Below are positions 35,194-46,973 of a stretch of 64,000 nucleotides of DNA, in pieces; position 1 is the stretch's first letter; each line of letters opens with the position of its first letter. The notes below the pieces were generated by a model. That model saw only the letters and a list, made by a program, of their open reading frames with translations. It made no database searches and was not told the origin of the DNA. The stretch lies in assembly GCA_030998015.1 (NCBI GenBank), contig JARWMV010000234.1, forward strand, positions 310,001-374,000, given 5' to 3'. This DNA comes from Ceratorhiza oryzae-sativae. Lineage: Eukaryota; Basidiomycota; Agaricomycetes; Cantharellales; Ceratobasidiaceae. The translations under genes were made by a program, and so were the position numbers.

Positions 35194-38100
35194 TTAAAGA
35201 CCAGCACGTTTGCGATTAGCGGCAGCGATCATATGATCAAGACGCTCTTCCAGCGTCCAGTCGCCATCGGGCAGAGAAGAATTGAAAGATGAGTTGAATG
35301 AGTGTGCAGACTGAGCCCCAGATTGTGGGCGGAGATAGTTGTTGCTTGGAGTTCCAGGAACTCCGGGTACGATGTTAAATTGGCCAGCCTCGACAGTTTT
35401 AGCTAGGTTGTCAATTAGCTGCACGATGTCGCCTGCGTTGCTGAAATAGACTCGGGTTTCGGGCCGGTTGGTTTGCAGCTTGGGTTTTGAGACGGAATAT
35501 GTGCTCCCTTTTGACAGCGAGCGCTGATGTTCCTTGAACCTAAGTTCGTGGGTTTCGTGCGCGGAATACTCCGAATTTCGGCTCATACGATATGGAAATG
35601 GCGAGCCGTCATCTGTATCATCATCCTCACCCGCAGCCCGCAGTCCATCTACAACAGACCTGAAGATCTTTTCAGTCACGGGTTTACCGAATGGAGCGTA
35701 TAGCTAACCATATGATCTGTCCATCTGATAACTCCAAAACCTCAATAGCTGATCCAGTCGGAGCGGATTCACCCTGCGTTTCTGAATCTTGCTGGCCAGG
35801 GCCTTCTGTGTACATGTCATACCTTTAAAATGAAATTAGGTTAAATAAATTAGTTCCATATATGATGCACAGCTTACAATGAATCATAATTTGATCCACT
35901 CCCTAGCCTAGAAGTTGAGCTCGGTAATTGCAGTGTTGCTGAAACACTGCCATCGAGACCAGATGGCAATTGCGGAACGGGGGGCGACTGGTCTTTGGAG
36001 AAGCGCTTATTTACTGGTGCTCTGGATGGTGGAGGGGTTGGAGCCCGATCCTGTACCGACTTGTTCGAGTGGATCGATCCAGAGCGGGTGCGTCTATGTT
36101 TGGAAGTCGAGGGTCGCCGAGCCATATCGGAAGACGATCGACCGGGGGTAGACGGGAAGATAATCGTCCGCCGCACCACGCTCGCTTTCGGCGTGCTTTC
36201 CTCACTAATTTGTGGCTGAGAGGTGACAGTCGGCGAGACAGCACGGTTCGGCTGTGTCCCAAATGGCTTGAGCGAGAGCTGGCGCCCAAGTGCTCCATAG
36301 TTTCGTGGAGGTTTGGGTGTGGTCACCGACAGGGCTCGCTCGAGGCTGGACACGGGAAGTGGTGGTGCGGATGGGACAGGGGTATCGCTCGTGGTTGGAG
36401 TTGATTGAGTATGTGTCCATCCGGTAGATCTGGAAGACGTGGATTGGGATCGAACGAGAATATCATTGATGGCAGCTCTGTCCAACCCAAGGTGTGAAGC
36501 CGCGTCGTACAATTGCCGAATCGCGTCTTCCTCAGCTTGGGAAGGACTGTGAGCGGGCGCTTGGGACGTCCCAATTTTTTCAGCACTAATACCCACGGCT
36601 GGGGGAGGTGGGGGAGGTGGAGGGGGTGCATTTTGTGGACTTTCAGCGCGAGAACCACCCAATGAACTTGAGCTAAAGTTGTCAGGGGGCGGAATCGGCT
36701 CCGTACGAAGCATCGCAGCAGGAATGTGTGGCGGTGGAGGGATGGCCGCTTGTTGGGGATTTGCTGCTGATTTGACGTTTGGACCAAGGGGGGAGGGCGC
36801 GCGAACCTTGGTATTATCACGCGAGTCGGTCGAGTCTTTGCGTCCTTTGCGAAGTCTGGCCATGAAACCACGCAAACGGGGTTGAGTGGAATTTGGTGTT
36901 CCTGGCGTGGAGGGCGAGTTTGAATCCTCCGTAGTAACCGGGGTTGTCACAACTGTAGGTCTAGGCGGTGTAGGTGGATCAAACGAAGGGATCTGGCGCG
37001 CTTGAGGTGGAGTTTCTGGGGCGGGAGGGGTCGGGGACTCAATGATATAAGGCGATATTTCCTCTCCGTTTGGGTTAGACGTTTTGGTGCGCAGATTTCC
37101 GGTAAACTTTTTGATCCGTTGACTGAGCTTGAACGGTTGGGGAGGCCGATCAATCGCAGAGGCGGCTCCAACAAGTGGCAGATGAGTGAGATTGGGCTGA
37201 CTGGAAGCCCCAAGCGCAGCCATATCCATACTTGTTGTAGCTGATACCAGCTGAGGACTCGAGATCTGACTCGTGTTGAGCCTCTTAGGAGTTTTGCGTC
37301 CATTAGTTCCAGCGTCGGCAAACCGAGTCGTCGATGGGCTCTTGAGAGCGGCGGTAGCAGCCATCGCCCGCCTCTCGACTTCCTCTGCCAACAGCCTGTT
37401 ATCCTCATCTTTGGGAGAAGGGGTTCCGTCCACGGGCGGCATGGCAAACGCACGTAAGCTCTGGCTTCGCCCAAATCCAAGTTTCGACTCCTTGACGGTC
37501 GCATCCGAGTCACTTCCAAAAAGCGCGTCTGCCAGGGCCTTGTGCCTTGGGTCTTGCTCTGGCATGGGTGTATCAGGCGTTGGAGGTTCGGCATCTGACG
37601 TATCTCGACTAGGTTCAATTGTGGGCGAGGGCGGTGTTGCGGTCAGAGGCGTGGATTGCTGTTCCTCTGATGAAAAACTCGATTGGGTTACTAGCGCTTG
37701 AGGAGGCGCAGGTGTGGTGAATGCGTTGTGAGCGGGAGAGGATTCTATGCTGTCCATCATAGCGTGCAAAAGCGCATTGGTTTTCATTGCGTGTTCCGCA
37801 GCATTTTTGCTTTGAAGGGGGGCAGGCGTAGGCGGGCTGGGGTCGCATGGCGGAGAAGGTGGTGCTTGGATAGGTGTTGTTGGGCTAGTCGCGCGGAGCG
37901 GCTGTGGGATCTATAAAATGATATAAGCAAGCTCAATGCAACGCCAGTACATTTAATCCCTTACCTCTTGCTCACTCGGACTTAAAACAGTTGGACTTGG
38001 GAGGGAAGTAACCGATTGTGAAGCAGATGGCCGCCTCTTCTTTTGCCCGGATAACGGCCTCGCACCTGGTGTTGCGGCTCTCTTTTTGACCGCTGCAAGC

Positions 38101-40600
38101 ACAAGCTTTTCTTGAACCGCGGCCATATCCTGCCTAGTCAGACCTGCGAGTACATCTTTAATGTCGTCTGGATCAGGCGCGTTCTCCATGCCTAGGTTTA
38201 TATCAAACCCGCTCCGAAGCTTCTTCCAAGAGGCATCGTTATCAATAAACACGCTCACGCCACGTTTGTGCGATGGCTTGCCACCCAGCTGGTCCTCATC
38301 CCATGAATGGTAGCTCGACCCTGTTGAAGCAAATGAGGACCGAGACGAATTGAGCATGGGCGAAATCATGAGTGGGTTTTGGCGTAGACCCGACGAGGTA
38401 GAAGGAGAATGAGCATGTGTCATGCGCGATGAACGCCCACCGGACACGGGTTCTGTGGCGAGCGACCCATTGCGGGAATGGCCCCGTTTGTGAGGATTTG
38501 GGGTGGTCGAGCGAGGAAGGGGCGTAGTTGTTCGACTAGGAGGACCACCTGATGTCACTCGCACAGGAGAACGAGAGGGGGTCGGAGAACGGAAAGGATG
38601 GGGCGGCATCATGGTTTGGCCGATTTCTACGGTTGAGACAATGCGAGAGGGGGTAGGCGTGTGATGAATGGGCTCGTCCACAATCACATTTGTCGTCGCA
38701 CCATTCCAAGAGCTAACTATATTCGCAAGCCCAGAGCTTCCGTTGAGACGAGGAGAGTCAGGGAGGGATGGCGAGACCACCCGGGTGCCGTTCGCCTTAC
38801 TAGGAGATGAGTTCGAGTAATGACTATCCGACGTTTCTATCCCGCTACTTGCCGAACTAGCCTGACGGGCGTGGTTGTCCCTTGACAGCAGAGAGGCGGT
38901 GACCCCCATTGCTCGAGATGAAGGGCTAGAGGTGGCAAAAGAAACGGTCGTGGGAGACCATGCGTCCATCGGGTTATTGGACGGTGTGGCCGACCGGCCA
39001 CTTGAAGCATAGGCCGAGTCCACGAGAGGCGAGACGGGGCGTCGTCTGTCCGACAAAGCCGACTTGAGCGGAGTCTGGGTGGAGTCACTCGATGAGCCAC
39101 CTGTATCACCATACTGGTCCTCGATGCTCAGCTGACGAGGACGTGTTCGCAGCGGTGAGTTGGTAATCGAGCCGCGTTTATTCACGAGGATGCTCTGAGG
39201 GAGCGCACGCTCGGTGGGCGTCGGAGAAGATAGGCTAGAGGAGCTGTAGCCGTGACCAGGAATGCTTGAAGTACTAGACGCAGGCTGTGGGGTCGAGGAT
39301 CTGCCGGTCGCGTCTGTGTCGACAGCAGAGTCGCGTGGAGTAATCGGGCGATGCATGCCTGGGACGTAACCAGGCAAACGGTTGACCGTGTCCATCCTCT
39401 GCGTCGGAGATGCGGTCACAGTGCGGTTATAGGGTACAACAGACGCATTGTCCTGCTGGCTGGATTGGTCATTTGGCCACGCGATGGCCTCGCCATAGCC
39501 AATCGGGCCCTCGGTATGATGCGCGTGCTGGAATGAATGGTGATTAGTTTCCTGTTTCTGTGAAAATCCGGCAAGTATAAATGGAGCGCTCACCGATTCC
39601 TGGCCTTGCGAAAGCTCGCTCTGGTTTCCCCCGTTGAGCGGCCCCGAACGTGGCGCTAGAATCTTTTCATCATCCTCATCCTCCTCGCCTTCTTGAGACT
39701 CTTGAATCGCATCTTGGAGCGCGAGTGAAGCACGGCGTATCTGGGCCGGGGAAAACGAGGTCGAGAGGTAAGTGTCGAACGTAACGCTTCCCTGGCCGGG
39801 GCTAGACACCGTATGTGAGTTAGACGCGTCCGTCTGGTCGCCCTCATCGTCGTCGGTCGGAAGCTCAAGCGTCGGTGGGTCGTTACGTCTCCGAAAGGAC
39901 GAAGCGGTCGTGCTTGTGGTCGAAAGCGCCATCTTGCGGGGTGCTCGGCTTGCAGATGCATTGCTCTTGGTAGCACCGCGAATGTAGCTCTGCTGATCCC
40001 GGACGCGGCCTGAGCCAAACATGTTATTACTGTGGCGCTTGTTCGACGAAGGTGAGACCGGGGATGGAAGCTCGGAGGAATCGTAACGACCGCCGAATGT
40101 AGAATCGTTGCCATTGGCGGTCACATATCCCTGGTCACTGTCGCTCGCGCTCGCAGTTGGGTCGATGCTGTGGGCGCGGATGAGAGCGTCGATCATGATC
40201 TCTTCCTCCTCTTCTGTGACGTGGTTTTCATGGCCGTTGGCGCGCTGCTGGGCCAGACGCGAGCGGACGTCCTCAATAGACAGTGGCTCGCCGTTTTGAC
40301 CCCGGAGCAGCGTGAACCGGCGGGAGAGACTGTGTAACACTTAGCAAAAGACATATACTAAATGTGAACACATACTCGGGCAGGATGAGCGAAGTTCGGA
40401 AGTCGGACGCCGGTGGAAGGTCGATGAGCGGAGCGGGCGTCGGAGAAGGGAGCGCAGGTGTTGGCGGCATGGCAGGGGGCGCAGTGCTGGGCTCGGTGCG
40501 CTTGGATGCGTCCGACTTGGTCCTGCAAACACCAGGTCAGAACTCGAGATTATTGCCGGTGGTCGTCAGATCGAGCTCACCGAACACGAAAGCGGTGCAT
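35194..40600 (-). CDS. Very large intrinsically disordered Ser/Pro-rich protein, unknown function
   Basis: I do not recognise a function. The start at 40600 (MHRFRV) splices over a GTGAGC-TTTGCAG intron, in frame, to RTKSDASKRTEPSTAPP and LPPASDFRTSLILP, then LSRRFTLLRGQNGEPLSIED. A 2.4 kb exon (40340-37953) and a 1.9 kb exon (37787-35874) follow, dominated by Ser, Pro and Thr with many SP/TP sites. Islands of order are EEEEEIMIDALIRAHSIDPT, WKKLRSGFDINLGMENAPD, LAGLTRQDMAAVQEKLVLAA, FKLSQRIKKFTGNLRTK, EDAIRQLYDAASHLGLDRAA and near the end FSNAGDIVQLIDNLAKTVEA. The final exon ends DWTLEERLDHMIAAANRKR. Total length is about 1,650 residues. The SP/TP density suggests kinase-regulated scaffolding, which is inference. 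Confidence 0.65.
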
Positions 40601-40941
40601 CGTATCGTGGACGGTCAGGGCTTCCGTCTGTTCTATTCACGGCGACAATCACAACCAAGAAAGACGGGTTGCCGTCCCTGGACAGCCCGGGATCCAAACA
40701 ACAAATTATGCACGCCTGCTTCACTTGCTGCGGGCGTGGCGAGTGACGGTGGTAACGACAGGACTCGCAGCACAGAAAGCTCAGTTGCCAAAAACGAGGG
40801 AGGCAAGGTCAACTCGTTGCACACACGAGGCTCGACACGCCTATCCACGTTACACAACAAAACAAAACAATTTCCCGTTTCCCCACCACTTCGCCGTTCC
40901 GCACAACAACAAACAGGGTTCACGTCTCGTAAAAACGCCAT
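40601..40941. other. Intergenic gap, no gene seen
   Basis: This separates the start of the large disordered gene from the stop of the bestrophin-like gene, both on the minus strand. Plus-strand frames crossing it lack any recognisable feature. It should hold the promoter of the disordered gene. Confidence 0.4.
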
Positions 40942-43150
40942 TTAATCCTCTGGGTCAAGATCGTCGTCTCCTTCCGGCAAATTCTCAATGATATATTCCA
41001 CCTCGTTCCTCAGCTCCTCGCAGTAGCGATCTACCAGAAGCAACTGATCAGTAAAAGTGACGCCATACAGCGTGTTGGCGTACCAAGAGGCAAGTCACTC
41101 GGGTCACGCCCAAACGGCATTTCGATCTAGGGTAGAAGTAAGGACGGATAACCCAAAGGTGGATGAGCACACGCACCTCATTGGCAATTCCTTCAATTCC
41201 CATCAGAGTATATGCGACCAGCGTAACAATCGGAATCATCCGCTGTCCTTTTCGTTAGCCTCGTGTAAATTAGGGTTGGGGAATGGCTCACCCAGCCAAG
41301 ATCGCCAATAAGCGTGAACGGCAGCGAAAACAAGTACAAGCTTACTGATTGCTTCAAATGAATACTATCTGTAGCTATGTTAGTTCTTTCTGCGCGCAGC
41401 TATCCAAGGAACCTACATGACACCGGAATGGGAGTGTTAGACACACGCTCCATTGCAGTCACTTGGTCAATCATGCTCTGAACCCTACAAAATATAGCCA
41501 AGGACAGTACTAGAGATTGATGTGCTCACGTACAGCGCATTCATCGCATTTACACCTATTCAAGTTCAGTGAGAAGTAACATATTTCTTACCAGATGAAG
41601 TATTTACCTGCCGGACCAATCGAAGCCAAAATTCCAGACCGCTGGAACTTGTGTATGAGCCGAGTCAATTCATGTGCAATGCTACTCATTGTAAACCTTC
41701 TGGCTTTGCGCAAAAAGATGGACTCTACTTACATCAACGGCAATGGCAATGGCTTCCTTGTATCATACGGCCTAAAAATCACAGTCTGGTGGCTATCTCC
41801 CAACAGTGGATCACGCTCGGGCTCGGGCGCTGCCCCCTTATTACCGTAAAATGAAATTCGGCGACGTCGATTGTTTCTGCCTGGAACGAGCGTAGCACTC
41901 ATATCAGTCGAGGTCTCGTCGGTAGCCTGCTCTACATCGGCTCCGGACACTATTGTCGAGGTGGTGCCATAGTCCCTCACTCCGTGTGTACCTCGTTTGT
42001 CGAACCCACGATTATCGAAACGCGAAAAGTCGGGTGGAAGGAGGCCTATAAAGTCGTCCCAATCACACCCATCCTCACTGAAACAAAACTCAGACCGGGC
42101 GGGTCGAATCAAGATGAAGGCGGGGCGTACCCCCTCAAATGGTGCTTCACGGCAACCGCAAAAGCGATCATCAACTTGAGTGCACGTTCCTTTTCGATCC
42201 TCAGTGAGGCTGCAGTAATGACCGGGTTCTTGATACTGTTGCTGGGCTCGTACGTTTTGCCTCGGATCCTCATGAATGCGCTTGGTTGCTTCACACTCTT
42301 GTCTTCGGACGGTAGAGGGAGGTTGGCGTTGACCCAAACAAGCCGGGACAGGTTTCGGACGTTGCTCATGACCGTACCAAAGTCCTTGCGGCCTTCGTAG
42401 TATCTGTCGTAGCTGGTTCTACTCGGCCGAGAACTATTAGGTAATCGTCTTTTCTAGAAGGGGATGGCACTGACCCATTGCTGGTAACATCAGTCAGTAT
42501 TGGCCTTGACAACATAGACAAAAAAGCTTACCGGAACACGAGAATAAGACCAACGACAACCGAGAGTAATGGTACAACCTAAGGACATGGTCTTAATAGC
42601 TGAGCACTATGTGGCGGCGAGATCACTAACGTTGTTGGTAAGTCTCCACTGGTGCCCGTAGCTGTGCAAGCAACGACAGTCAGAAGCCCGGGCTTTGAAT
42701 ACAAGGACCGAGCTTACACCATTACCATGACTGCTACAAAAGTGGCCCAGAGCGTAACAGTGAGGACTGCCATAATAGTGAGATCGCCTTCCTTGGAAGC
42801 CGCAACAAAAAGACCTTACCTGGACCAATGATTCGAGCGGTAACGCTTCCATCTAGTCTATCGGCCGGAATATAATGACCGGTTTGCGCAACGCACGTTT
42901 TCAAATGAAGCGTACCTGAATACATCAACTAGCCATGTGTAGTACCTACGCGTAGGGGAGGTCGCGCTAAGCTTCCTAGAAGACGCGGTGTAGAGAGAAG
43001 GCAGACATACCGCATGCGTCGGCGGTGACGCTCTAGGTCGGGGCCGCCTTTGATAATCTTGGCGACCGATGTGAGTGCAGACATGGTCCAATACTCGGCC
43101 GGAGATCGTGGCGAAGGTCGAAGCAACTCGGCGATGGCAGGCGCCGACAC
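40942..43150 (-). CDS. Bestrophin-like anion channel (bestrophin/RFP-TM, UPF0187 family)
   Basis: Members are membrane channels for chloride or other anions. The start at 43150 gives a Pro/Ala leader and MSALTSVAKIIKGGPDLERH, then YTWLVDVFRYASFENVRCAN, two hydrophobic segments in small exons, ALKLMIAFAVAVKHHLRG, a long cytosolic insertion with a charged loop, and near the C-terminus SIHLKQSVSLYLFSLPFTLI, MIPIVTLVAYTLMGIEGIAN and EMPFGRDPSDLPLDRYCEEL, which is the family's most diagnostic block. It ends in an acidic tail (EGDDDLDPED). About ten introns interrupt it. The family call is firm; ion selectivity and the membrane it sits in are unknown. A shared 316-base promoter separates it from Rsp5. 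Confidence 0.82.
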
Positions 43151-43466
43151 GATGATGACAAGATGAGGCCCTGAATTGCTTTATCTATTTATACGCAGCC
43201 CAATCGTTTCTCTTCTCCCCTCTACACTCAGAGCTCCACTCGCATCACAATTCCACCTATATATCACATTTATCGCTTACGAGCTGGTATCCCCTGAAGC
43301 TAGCCCCCGTTATTAATTTTTATTACAAAGGCTTCAAGCCGAGCGCCTGTTTGGTCAGCAGAGCGGTGAGACAAGAGCCCACCCGAATCTCGCACCGCAC
43401 CACCACCATCCCGCCTTATCGCAGAGTCCATCTCAGGCACTGCAGCGCGAACACTCGTCCATCCCC
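43151..43466. promoter_or_regulatory. Bidirectional promoter between the bestrophin-like gene and Rsp5
   Basis: The two genes are divergent across this gap. The plus-strand side is C/T-rich (tctcttctcccctctacactc near 43210), as often seen upstream of fungal starts, with a tatatatcacat stretch near 43258. Confidence 0.4.
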
Positions 43467-46406
43467 ATGTCGAACAACCCAGGTGGCCTGTAAGTGTACA
43501 CCGCCTCCTCATCCCCTCCATGCGGATACCCGCTGATACTCCATCCCACGCAGTACAAAAAAGATCCGTATTACAGGTCTGCATTATCATCCTGGAATAT
43601 TGGACGTCGCTGACCCTGTGTTATAGTCGTTGCTGCCGATGGATTGGCCAAGCGCGAGGTCTTTAGACTCCCAGATCCGTTTGCGGTCATCACGGTAGAT
43701 ACCGAGCAGACCCACACGACTAGTGTTATTAAAAAGACACTCAACCCGTACTGGAATGAGAACTTTGATGTGTATGTCATGTTCTATTTCAGCTCAATTT
43801 TTTGCCCGTACTCACGTCACGTATCCGCAGCACGGTCAAGGACTCGTCGGTCGTGGCAATCCAGGTCTTTGATCAGCGCAAGTTCAAACGCCGTGACCAG
43901 GGCTTCCTCGGGGTGGTCAACATTCGGGTCAGCGAGATTATTGACCTTGAGCTCGGCGGTCATGGTATGTGGCAATCGAGTGGTGTGATCGCGGTGATTG
44001 CCTTGGTGGGCTGACAGAGTTTTCTAGAAATGCTCACCTTGGAGCTCAAGAAGTCAAACGATAACCTCGTAGTTCATGGAAAGCTCATTGTCTATATCTC
44101 CACCAATACATCCTCTCCTATCACCAACCCCGGTCCTACCCACGTACCTGGTGTCACGAGTCAACTTTCGGCCTTGACCCTTCATCCCGGTCCTTCCAAC
44201 CCGTCCATCGCACATAGCTCTAGCCCTTCGACCAACCTTGCTCAGGAGAGTAACACGCCAATTGCAATGCCGACTCCCAATCCCGCTCCAGCACCTGAAT
44301 CCGCCCGACCAAATAACCTTGCCTCGCCTCAAGCAACCGTGAATCCGCTCAACCCTGTTACCCCAGCACAACCTAACTTCAATCCTACTGAGGATAACAT
44401 GGGACCACTGCCGCCTGGATGGGAGCGTCGCCAAGACCACCTCGGTCGCACATATTATGTTGATCACAACACGCGTTCCACCACGTGGAATCGCCCTTCA
44501 CACAACCCCGAGGCCAGGAACACCGAGGCTCGTCAAGAGACAGACACGGCACGCGATCGCCACAACCGTCGTATTCTAGCAGACGACTTGCTCGAGGCCC
44601 AGACTCCCCCGGGTGCACTCAACGCAGGCTCGGGTGCCAACGCCCCTGCCCAAGCCAGCCCCCAGGTATTGAATACAAGTGCTCAGACAACCGCTGGCAC
44701 TGGTCAGCTGCCATCAGGATGGGAAGAGCGCCACACACCCGAGGGCCGCCCGTATTATGTGGATCATAACACTCGTACGACTACTTGGGTCGACCCGCGC
44801 CGCCAGACGCTTGTCCGCGTGCTCGGTCCCAATGGAAACAACCTCACCCTGCAAAACACCACCGTTTCGCAACTCGGCCCGTTGCCATCGGGGTGGGAGA
44901 TGCGTCTCACGTCCACGGCTCGCGTGTACTTTGTGGACCACAACACCAAGACCACTACGTGGGACGATCCTCGCCTGCCGAGCACACTCGATGCGGGCGT
45001 GCCGCAGTACAAGCGGGACTTCCGTCGCAAGCTCATCTATTTCCGATCTCAGCCTGCGCTGCGCGCCCAACCCGGCAACTGCCAGATCAAAGTTCGACGC
45101 AACCATATCTTCGAGGACAGTTATGCAGAAATTATGCGCCAGACTCCAAACGATCTGAAGAAACGGCTGATGATCAAATTCGACGGCGAGGATGGCTTGG
45201 ATTACGGTGGACTGTCTCGCGAGTTCTTCTTCCTACTCTCACACGAGATGTTCAACCCATTCTATTGTTTGTTTGAGTACTCGGCACACGACAACTATAC
45301 CCTCCAGATCAACCCGGCTAGTGGAGTAAACCCGGAGCACTTGAATTACTTCAAGTTCATTGGGCGCTGCGTTGGACTTGGAATCTTCCATCGTCGGTTC
45401 TTGGACGCGTACTTCATCGTTAGTTTCTACAAGATGATTCTCAAGAAGAAGATTACGCTGGCGGATTTGGAGAGCGTGGATGCGGAGCTGCACAGGGGTA
45501 TGACCTGGATGCTGTGCGTAGATATCTCCGTTTAGTGTGACGTGGGCTGACGATATCCGCGTTTGTAGGGAAAACGACATTACTGGCGTGATTGACGAGA
45601 CGTTTACGACAGTTGAGGAGCGCTTCGGTGAGATGGTTACGGTCGAACTTCGGCCAGGTGGTGCGGATGTCGAGGTAACCGAGGATAACAAGAAGGAATA
45701 TGTCGAGTGAGTGGTTGTTTTGGATCATTCTGCGCGGGCACGGCTGACTGCGGGCTTAGAGCTGTGATCGAGTACCGCATTCAGAAGCGTGTCAAGGAGC
45801 AGTTTGATGCATTCATGTCTGGGTTCAGCGAGCTTATCCCACAAGAACTCATCAACGTGTTTGACGAACGCGAACTAGAGGTAGGCAAAACACATTCAGG
45901 ACATGACAATAGTCTAACACCTTGGATAGTTGCTCATTGGTGGTATGTCCGAGATCGACGTTGACGATTGGACCAAGTACACCGACTATCGCGGCTATGA
46001 GCTCAATGATGAGGTTATCCAATGGTTCTGGCAGTGCATCCGCAGCTGGCCGCCTGAGCGCAAGTCTCGCCTGCTACAGTTTGCGACCGGCACGTCTCGT
46101 ATCCCTGTCAACGGCTTCAAGGATCTCCAAGGCTCAGACGGTCCGCGTCGGTTCACGATCGAAAAGGCAGGCGACCCATCGCAGTTGCCAAAGAGTCACA
46201 CATGCTTCAACCGCGTAAGTTCGCCATCTAGGTAGATGATCCCAGTCGGCTGACACTTGCGCAGATTGACTTGCCGCCATACAAGGATTACAAGAGTTTA
46301 GAACAGAAGCTGACGTTGGCTGTAGAAGAGACTGTCGGTTTCGGGTATGTGACATCGCTCTCTGCTACGTGGTCGTTTTGCTCACCCCTGCTACAGTCAA
46401 GAATAA
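43467..46406 (+). CDS. E3 ubiquitin-protein ligase Rsp5 (NEDD4 family, C2-WW3-HECT)
   Basis: Rsp5 ubiquitinates plasma-membrane transporters and many other targets, recognised through PPxY motifs. Domain order: a C2 domain ([69 protein letters not shown]), a Pro/Ser linker, three WW domains ([60 protein letters not shown]) and a HECT domain beginning at [16 protein letters not shown]. The catalytic Cys is in [16 protein letters not shown]. The last intron restores the conserved end GFGQE. The start at 43467 gives MSNNPGG, as in fungal Rsp5. No key residue is missing. Most of the gene is one exon (44030-45515), with small exons at both ends. Confidence 0.96.
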
Positions 46407-46973
46407 ACTTGCCAAACCCGCACAACCCCGTTACCGCCCGTTCGGACTTGTATTTTTCTCGTCGTTGTTTGTGCCCAGATCTAGTACCATATGCTCCCCC
46501 CCAATTGCCTGTGCGTCCTATTCTTTCTTGTGATTTACCTGTTTGTTCCTCTTGAGTGTGTGAAGTACATCTCGCCTGCCGGTTGGCAAATTAAATTTCT
46601 CTCTCGATGTGCGCGGAAAAATAAAAACAACAAATATCTTTCTAATCCCAAAAAACGACGCATACCCTGCGAGTCGGATAACATACAAAAATAGTAAAGG
46701 ATAGAAATCGGACAAGAGCAAAGCGTGCAGAGAATTAACTGATACATCGAACGGTATACGGGCGAATCGTACAAGGACCGGCGGTGTTGAGCTCAAACGG
46801 GTGCACATAGAGCATGGAGCGGAGCGGAGGTCGGGGGGAAAATATAAGCGGTTAATCATGGATCGAGGTGCGCTCGAAGAAGTAAATGTTGACAGGAAAA
46901 GGTAATCCTTGTCTTGCGAGAACGAAAAAGGAAGTGGCAGGAATTGGTCGGCCAGTACAAGGATGCGTTGTAA
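46407..46973. other. 3' flanks of convergent genes, no gene seen
   Basis: Rsp5 and the cap methyltransferase end facing each other across this gap. It is relatively A/T-rich (aaaaataaaaacaacaaatatc near 46617), fitting 3' untranslated and polyadenylation sequence. No conserved frame is evident. Confidence 0.45.

Noticed and set aside
34965..35219. Basic C-terminal extension of the DUF6593-like protein
   Set aside because: The main frame reaches a stop at 34984 directly after its last helix; the extension is A/T-rich, Lys-rich and overlaps the convergent gene's stop.
35915..37701. Plus-strand frames opposite the second large disordered gene
   Set aside because: They are shadows of a biased Ser/Pro-rich minus-strand frame and lack recognisable features.
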